From contig DHXR01000058.1 of assembly GCA_002413785.1 (NCBI GenBank), positions 26,223 to 44,874 on the forward strand: a stretch of 18,652 nucleotides of DNA, in the 5' to 3' direction. The position numbers were made by a program, and so were the translations under genes. The notes under the pieces are model-generated. The model saw only the letters and a list, made by a program, of their open reading frames with translations, did not search any database and was not told the DNA's origin. This document shows positions 14,063-18,652 of the stretch, piece by piece. Position 1 is the stretch's first letter. The number at the start of each line of letters is the position of its first letter. The stretch comes from Mucilaginibacter sp. UBA5151 (GTDB taxonomy: Bacteria > Bacteroidota > Bacteroidia > Sphingobacteriales > Sphingobacteriaceae).

Positions 14063-14314
14063 ATGGGAATTATTGAGGAATTTAAAGAAATCAGCGGAAC
14101 AGTTGTAAGGCGTTTAAGAAAACAAAAACTGGATAAAGGCCAAACTTTTATGATTTGATCCGGTGAGTTACCCAAAAATCAAAGTTATCTGGAATATCCG
14201 GACAATTCCATCAAAATTGTTTCAGTTGCACCCGGCCAGCGATCATTTACTATAGTCAGGGAACTGACCGGCAAACAGGCCCAATACTTTCGGAGAGAGC
14301 ATAAGCTAATTTAA
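14063..14314 (+). pseudogene. broken small gene preceding zeta toxin remnant (putative antitoxin-like partner)
   Basis: From ATG at 14063 the frame reads MGIIEEFKEISGTVVRRLR, then KQKLDKGQTFMI, and meets TGA at 14156-14158 (codon 32). The same frame then continues cleanly with SGELPKNQSYLEYPDNSIK, VAPGQRSFTIVRELTGKQ and ends at TAA 14312-14314. Both halves look like one 83-residue protein: charged helix first, then LEYPDNSIK-type strands. I recall small proteins of this pattern sitting directly before zeta-family toxins in Bacteroidota, but I cannot verify this by search. The next reading frame starts two bases after the stop, as in an operon. A single nonsense mutation (or a sequencing error) explains the break. 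Confidence 0.6.
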
Positions 14315-14315
14315 A

Positions 14316-14438
14316 ATGCCGGAGCTGTATATTATCACCGGCTCAAACGGAGCAGGAAAATCTACTGTGGAACAGTTGCTTACCCCAATTCATCATAAAC
14401 TAATTTTGGCTCTTATATGTTTGGGTGAGGGAAGTTAA
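14316..14438 (+). pseudogene. 5' fragment of a zeta-toxin-type P-loop kinase gene
   Basis: The frame from ATG 14316 encodes MPELYIITGSNGAGKSTVEQ and about 20 further residues, then stops at TAA 14436-14438. The start is the classic opening of Bacteroidota zeta-toxin-like proteins: a first strand, then Walker A GSNGAGKS (residues 9-16). Intact members are around 190-200 residues and phosphorylate UDP-N-acetylglucosamine or related sugars. Here everything after residue 20-25 is lost, including the catalytic Asp and the lid region. The tail after LTPIHHK does not resemble the family, so a deletion junction probably lies near 14380-14395. It cannot be active. Confidence 0.65.
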
Positions 14439-14492
14439 TTTCGCTTTATAATGTTTATGTAAAAGTTCTATATTTTTAATTCAAACAGAATG

Positions 14493-14522
14493 CCCCGTAG
14501 GGGTTAATGCAACTTTTGCATT
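14493..14522. repeat. two back-to-back mini-hairpins (REP-like)
   Basis: CCCC-GTA-GGGG (14493-14503), two spacer bases, then AATGCAA-CTT-TTGCATT (14506-14522). Both are perfect, with 3-base loops. A 'CCCCGTAGGGG' core is a motif I associate with dispersed repeats in Sphingobacteriales genomes. It lies between the decayed toxin locus and the small gene at 14589, and may mark the point of rearrangement. Confidence 0.5.
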
Positions 14523-14588
14523 TGGTAGTAGAATATTTGGCGAAATAGAATTATGCTCACCCATACAAAGCGTTATAGAGCCAGAATA

Positions 14589-14768
14589 ATGGAAGGAACT
14601 GATATGCCTGTAGTTAAGAAAGCCCCGGAAAAAAAAGAAAAACATGATGACATTATTGTAAGCGATGAGGTTAGAAGCTATACGAACGACCCCTATTTTG
14701 TAAAAAAAGCTGAAAAGGTCCAAGAGTTTTTGCGTGAGCACCCTATATCGGATCATTTGAAAAAATAA
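14589..14768 (+). CDS. small charged protein of unknown function
   Basis: 59 residues from the ATG at 14589. The frame is open back to another ATG at 14553, and a third ATG at 14604 is also possible. I avoid the 14553 start because that stretch (LTHTKRYRARI) looks like a continuation of the repeat region upstream. The N-terminus is lysine/glutamate-rich (VKKAPEKKEKHDD). The rest reads IIVSDEVRSYTNDPYFVKKAEKVQEFL, a likely helical segment with an NDPYFVKKAEK core. I recall this core from other small Sphingobacteriaceae proteins, but no function is known to me. A strong terminator 20 bases after the stop supports a real, separately ended gene. Confidence 0.55.
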   Translation: MEGTDMPVVKKAPEKKEKHDDIIVSDEVRSYTNDPYFVKKAEKVQEFLREHPISDHLKK

Positions 14769-14788
14769 AATTCAATTTTAATAAATGG

Positions 14789-14816
14789 AAGGCCGGAATT
14801 AGTTTCGGCCTTTTTT
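14789..14816 (+). terminator. intrinsic terminator of the small gene
   Basis: AAGGCCG (14789-14795) pairs with CGGCCTT (14806-14812) around a 10-base loop, and the T-run covers 14811-14816. It is a textbook Rho-independent terminator, 20 bases after the stop at 14768. Confidence 0.8.
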
Positions 14817-14947
14817 GCGGTGCGCCCGGGTTTCCAAATCAGATACCTGCACCTGTTACGTGGCAAATAAATGTAAAATGTATGTGACCTGTTTTTTGTG
14901 AAGGTTATTATGCCTAATTTGTATCACCAAATATAAATTAAGCAACC

Positions 14948-16549
14948 ATGAAAAAAGACCTTTCCCATGATGGTACTAATGTGCCCGCCTGCAACGATGA
15001 AAAACAACAAGAAGCTACCGGTCGCAAAATGCAGATGGACCGGCGGAAATTTGTGAAAATGACCGCGGTGAGCGCTTTGGCTTTCAGTATTGTGCCCCGG
15101 CATGTGCTTGGCGGAACACGTTTTACAGCGCCAAGCGATAAACTGACGCTCGCTTATGTAGGTTGCGGCACACAGGGCTTCAGGGAATTATTGCCGATGC
15201 TCGCGGTTACGGGAGTGCAGGTAGTTGCCGTGTGCGACCCTAATAAAGACGCGGTAGGGTACAGGGATTGGTCGAAGACCGGGTTGAGGGATGAGATCAG
15301 GGCCGCCATCGGGAAAGCCGACTGGAACCCCGGCGGCGATAATACCATCCCCGGCGGAAGGGACAATGGAAAGGATATTGTAAATACTTTTTATGCCAAT
15401 AAAAGGGGAGGGGATAACTTTAAAGGCTGTAACGCATACGCAGATTATCGCGAACTGCTTGAAAAGGAAAAAGACGTTGACGCGGTTAAAATAATGACGC
15501 CTGATCACCTGCATGGCCTGTTCGCCATAGCCGCGTTGAAAAGAAATAAACATGTGCTGATGCATAAGCCGCTCTCCAACCGGCTGCTGGAAGGCAAAGC
15601 GGTGATTGATGCGGCCCGCCAGAGCAAGGCCGTGACCCACCTGGTGCCCTGGGACTCCAACGGATCAATGGACCAGGTGATGGCATGGATAAATTCGGGT
15701 AAGATAGGCAAACTGAAGGAAGTGCATAACTGGACCAACCGCCCGGTATGGCCGCAGTTTCCAACCCTGCCAACCGAAACCGTGCCCGTGCCTGATGGCC
15801 TCAACTGGAACCTGTGGCTGGGGCCCGAAGCGGACCGCCCGTATTCGCCGGAATATACAAATATGTTTTTCAGGGGTTGGTATGATTTTGGGGGAGGTTC
15901 CATGGCCGATATGGGGCATTATAGCCTGTGGTCGGTTTTCAATGCCTTGCAACTCACTTCGCCAACCATTATTGAACCCAATTTAAGCCATTTTATCAAT
16001 ATGAACGGCGTGGTGCCGCATTACGTGCGCAATGATTTCTCGTTCCCCATGGCCAGTTCGGTGCGGTTTAAATACCCTGCCAATGGCGACAGGCCTGCTG
16101 TTGACCTTTGCTGGTACGACGGCGGCATAAGGCCCTCGCTGCCCGAGGAACTGATGGCCAACAACGAAGAACTGCCCGCCGAAGGGATGATGTTTGTGGG
16201 AGAAAAAGGTAAAATCCTTGCCGGTTTTAATATCGAAAACCCACGCCTGTTTTCCCGTCACAAAAAACCGGAAGCCGCCACTACCCAGCCCATAGAATCG
16301 TACGCGCATGATAATATGGTATCCGCTTTAACGCTGTTTGCCGATTCATGCAAAAGCGGACAGCAATACCCCGGCAGTTTCCTGGAAGCCGAAGGACTTA
16401 CAGAAGCGGTCAATTTATACGCCGCCAGTTTACGCTCCGGTCATTTGTTAAAATATGACGCCGCCAGCCGGCAAATCACCAATTTGCCTGATGCCAATAA
16501 ATACCTGGCAAGGCAGTACAGGGCAGGGTGGGAGCCGGGGGTGATTTGA
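14948..16549 (+). CDS. Tat-exported Gfo/Idh/MocA-family oxidoreductase
   Basis: 533 residues. The twin-arginine signal DRRKFVKMTAVSALAFSIVP lies at residues 31-50, behind an unusually long polar n-region. ATGs at 15029 and 15035 would give the more usual short n-region, so the true start is uncertain. The Rossmann NAD(P)-binding fold begins LAYVGCGTQG (69-77), with VVAVCDPNK (92-100) as the second strand end and IMTPDHLHG (182-190). The family's EKP motif reads HKP here (His206-Lys207-Pro208), keeping the catalytic lysine. The C-terminal substrate domain has GGGSMADMGHY. The family oxidises or reduces sugars, inositols and sugar acids, or removes N-acetylgalactosamine or other glycosides by a redox mechanism. 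A periplasmic member like this probably acts on imported glycans. Substrate is unknown. No glycan-use genes adjoin it. Confidence 0.85.
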   Translation: MKKDLSHDGTNVPACNDEKQQEATGRKMQMDRRKFVKMTAVSALAFSIVPRHVLGGTRFTAPSDKLTLAYVGCGTQGFRELLPMLAVTGVQVVAVCDPNKDAVGYRDWSKTGLRDEIRAAIGKADWNPGGDNTIPGGRDNGKDIVNTFYANKRGGDNFKGCNAYADYRELLEKEKDVDAVKIMTPDHLHGLFAIAALKRNKHVLMHKPLSNRLLEGKAVIDAARQSKAVTHLVPWDSNGSMDQVMAWINSGKIGKLKEVHNWTNRPVWPQFPTLPTETVPVPDGLNWNLWLGPEADRPYSPEYTNMFFRGWYDFGGGSMADMGHYSLWSVFNALQLTSPTIIEPNLSHFINMNGVVPHYVRNDFSFPMASSVRFKYPANGDRPAVDLCWYDGGIRPSLPEELMANNEELPAEGMMFVGEKGKILAGFNIENPRLFSRHKKPEAATTQPIESYAHDNMVSALTLFADSCKSGQQYPGSFLEAEGLTEAVNLYAASLRSGHLLKYDAASRQITNLPDANKYLARQYRAGWEPGVI

Positions 16550-16752
16550 GGGTCTGGGCGCTACCCGTATACTCATTCGCATTCAAGGAAATTGGACATA
16601 AGTGACTTTTTTAAAACAGAAGAACATATTGTTCAAACCCCGACTTTTTGTTTTTTTCAATGTAATTTCAGACCTGAATAATTACGGTCAGTTGATTTTT
16701 AAAGGCTGCGAAGAATTGAAGATTAATCTGTAAATTTATAGGACGAAATTAT

Positions 16753-18642
16753 ATGATTATGAGGAGGATGGGAGCCCCTGCAAAATTATACCTGCTGGTA
16801 TTTGTTCTTTCTGGATTTATAATAGGGATGGGCTGTTATGGTATTCTTCAAATGAATACGATGAACCAAAACACCCGCACCCTTTATAATGACCGTGTGT
16901 TTTCTATGGATCAATTAGGAGATATTCGTTTTTTTTATGAATCCATCCTTTATACCGCCCAGCAAAGTAAAAACCTGCAAATTACGTACAAACAGGCATT
17001 AAGGGAGGTACAGCGATCGGAGGACAGTATCGGGACTAACTGGAAAGCCTATCTGCTCACCTACCTCACACCTGAAGAAAAACAACTTGCCGGACAAGCA
17101 GCAGATTTGATGCATCGATCAAAACCAGATATTGAACGGCTAAAAAAAATATTGGCAGAAGAAGATGGGCAAGCTCCCGGCCAAATTAGTAATATTGACC
17201 TTTATGGGCATATTAACCCTGTTATAATAAAAATAACCGAATTGATTAATTTACAAGTACATGTCAGTAAAGATATCTATCAAAACAGCCATAATAATTA
17301 CATTAAGAGATTAAATAAATTCATTCTCTTAATTATTCTGTCATTAGTTTTTGTAATACCATTTTCGTATTTCCTGGTAGGGAATATTAAAGATTTGATC
17401 GTAGACTTGCGCATTGGGAACAAAAAAACAAAAGAAGCCGAAGAAAAATACCGGTCCTTTATTAAATATGCGGGTGATGCTATTTTTATCCTTAATGAAG
17501 GCCTGGAGATAACCGATGTAAATGACAGCGGGTGTAATTTATTGGACTTTGCAAAAGATGAATTGCTGAAAATGAAAATTTCTGATATTATGCCGCCCGA
17601 CGAGAAGGAGTCACTTTCATTAAAACTAAATATCATTAATAAGCTTGGAGGTTCATTACATGAAAGGAGATTTTTAAGAAAAGACGGAAGCACCGTGGAT
17701 ACCGAAATGAACGTGCGAATACTCGAGGGAACCGGCTATATTTCTATCATAAGAGATATTATCGAACAAAAAAAAGCGGCACAGGCCATCAGGGAATCTG
17801 AGGAAAAATACAAGCACCTGTTTGAAAACAATCCGGCTTCAATTATCGTTTGGGATCTGGAAAATCTTAACGTACTTGAAGTAAATAATGAAGTGGCGAA
17901 AAAATACGGATACACAAAAGAAGAATTTAAAAACGCGACGGTGCTTGACTACAGGCACAAAGATGAACATGAAAGAATAAAGGCTTTTGCCAGGGCCATG
18001 CTTTCCAATGATGAGCCGTTTTTAAGCAGCCAATGGACGCACGTGAAAAAAAACGGTGAAGAAATGCTGATGGAGATCTCATCGCATAGAATAATTTACA
18101 ATAACCGTAAGGCTATTCTCTCCCTTGCTATTGACGTTACCGAGCGCGTTAAAACACAAACTGCCTTAGGAAAAAGCGAAGAGAAATTTCATTCGTTAGT
18201 AGATCATGCAGCCGACGCTATTTTTATGGTAACCGATGGGGGAATAATCTTTGATGTGAACCGTAGTGCTACTGAAATGCTGGGCTATAGCAAAGAGGAA
18301 TCGATCGGCATGACCGTACTGGATCTCCATTTACCGGAAGAACGTTCAGAAGTTCCACAAACATGGGATTATTTAAGGAAAAACAAGACATTTACAGACG
18401 AAAGAAAATTAAGAAGAAAGGATGGTACAACAGTGGAAGTTCAGATTAGCAGAACTATACTCCCCGATGCCACAGGGGCTATTGCTATAGTACGTGATAT
18501 TACAGAAAGGAAGAAAGCTGAAAATCAACTAAAATTACAAAATGAAAAATTGCTTGAAATTGCATTTCTTCAATCTCATATCGTTCGCAGGCCTGCTGCA
18601 AATATTATTGGATTAATTAATTTAATAAATAGGGTCTGCTGA
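16753..18642 (+). CDS. membrane PAS-domain sensor protein, truncated in the histidine-kinase dimerisation helix
   Basis: 629 residues. TM1 is about 12-32, a periplasmic four-helix-bundle-type sensor domain about 33-188, and TM2 about 190-211. Three PAS domains follow, at about 230-340, 352-466 and 475-587; each ends in a PAC-like IIRDI/AIDVTER/IVRDITERKK strand. A short coiled coil leads to LQSHIVRRPAANIIGLI, an H-box with His609 as the likely phosphate acceptor. The protein stops 20 residues later. The HATPase_c domain and the second dimerisation helix are missing, so it cannot autophosphorylate alone. A second in-frame stop lies 9 bases on. It may act as a signalling partner of another kinase or be decayed. 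ATGs at 16753, 16759 and 16768 are all possible starts. Confidence 0.8.
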   Translation: MIMRRMGAPAKLYLLVFVLSGFIIGMGCYGILQMNTMNQNTRTLYNDRVFSMDQLGDIRFFYESILYTAQQSKNLQITYKQALREVQRSEDSIGTNWKAYLLTYLTPEEKQLAGQAADLMHRSKPDIERLKKILAEEDGQAPGQISNIDLYGHINPVIIKITELINLQVHVSKDIYQNSHNNYIKRLNKFILLIILSLVFVIPFSYFLVGNIKDLIVDLRIGNKKTKEAEEKYRSFIKYAGDAIFILNEGLEITDVNDSGCNLLDFAKDELLKMKISDIMPPDEKESLSLKLNIINKLGGSLHERRFLRKDGSTVDTEMNVRILEGTGYISIIRDIIEQKKAAQAIRESEEKYKHLFENNPASIIVWDLENLNVLEVNNEVAKKYGYTKEEFKNATVLDYRHKDEHERIKAFARAMLSNDEPFLSSQWTHVKKNGEEMLMEISSHRIIYNNRKAILSLAIDVTERVKTQTALGKSEEKFHSLVDHAADAIFMVTDGGIIFDVNRSATEMLGYSKEESIGMTVLDLHLPEERSEVPQTWDYLRKNKTFTDERKLRRKDGTTVEVQISRTILPDATGAIAIVRDITERKKAENQLKLQNEKLLEIAFLQSHIVRRPAANIIGLINLINRVC

Positions 18643-18652
18643 ATAACCTAAA

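Noticed and set aside
15188..15640. Long antisense open frames under the oxidoreductase gene
   Set aside because: They are shadows of a well-supported coding sequence with GC-rich third positions, and have no recognisable domains.
16521..16528. GGGCAGGG, a match to the E. coli FtsK polarity motif (KOPS)
   Set aside because: It lies inside the C-terminal codons of the oxidoreductase gene. One 8-base match in 18 kb is expected by chance, and the motif is not established for this phylum.

Overview
The window looks like a chromosomal segment of a Bacteroidota species, most likely in the Sphingobacteriaceae and resembling Mucilaginibacter or Pedobacter. This is inferred from protein style and promoter style, not from a marker gene. 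Several upstream regions carry the Bacteroidota -7 element TAnnTTTG, and ribosome binding sites are not recognisable. The gene content fits: an ftsK-lolA pair, a DUF4265 protein, HGSNAT/DUF5009-type membrane acyltransferases, a Tat-exported Gfo/Idh/MocA oxidoreductase, and a stand-alone RRM protein.

Layout. 1-1100 (minus): a PhnP-like metallo-beta-lactamase-fold hydrolase, translationally coupled through a TTG start to a small upstream protein. 1101-1521: a repeat-rich intergenic stretch ending in a good promoter. 1522-5000 (plus): two tandem paralogous HGSNAT/NagX-like membrane proteins, then a secreted YdjC/ChbG-type deacetylase behind a long palindromic repeat. 5001-7086 (plus): a more AT-rich accessory patch with a leucine-rich-repeat protein, an abutting DUF4265 protein and a small lipoprotein. 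7154-10531 (minus): lolA-like and ftsK, core envelope and division genes separated by a dispersed repeat. 10711-11358 (plus): an ankyrin-repeat protein. 11359-12083: a long gene-free stretch with several hairpins, at least two of them terminator-like. 12084-13393 (minus): an outer-membrane beta-barrel protein and queD. 13630-13995 (plus): an RRM protein. 14025-14438 (plus): a decayed two-gene remnant that reads as a zeta-type toxin preceded by its small partner gene. 14589-14768: a small conserved-looking protein with a clear terminator. 14948-16549 (plus): a Tat-signal oxidoreductase. 16753-18642 (plus): a membrane PAS sensor protein that stops inside its dimerisation/histidine helix, with no ATPase domain.

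How the genes relate. The membrane N-acetyltransferase-like pair and the periplasmic deacetylase may act on the same amino-sugar glycans. FtsK and LolA keep the neighbour order also seen in E. coli. Much of the intergenic space holds dispersed or palindromic repeats rather than genes, and one of these repeats creates a false N-terminal extension on lolA.

I see no complete phage, CRISPR array, rRNA, tRNA or insertion sequence. I do not see a convincing wholly new system. The best leads are the acetyltransferase/deacetylase cluster, the LRR-DUF4265 pair with a dyad over its promoter, and the decayed zeta-toxin locus.
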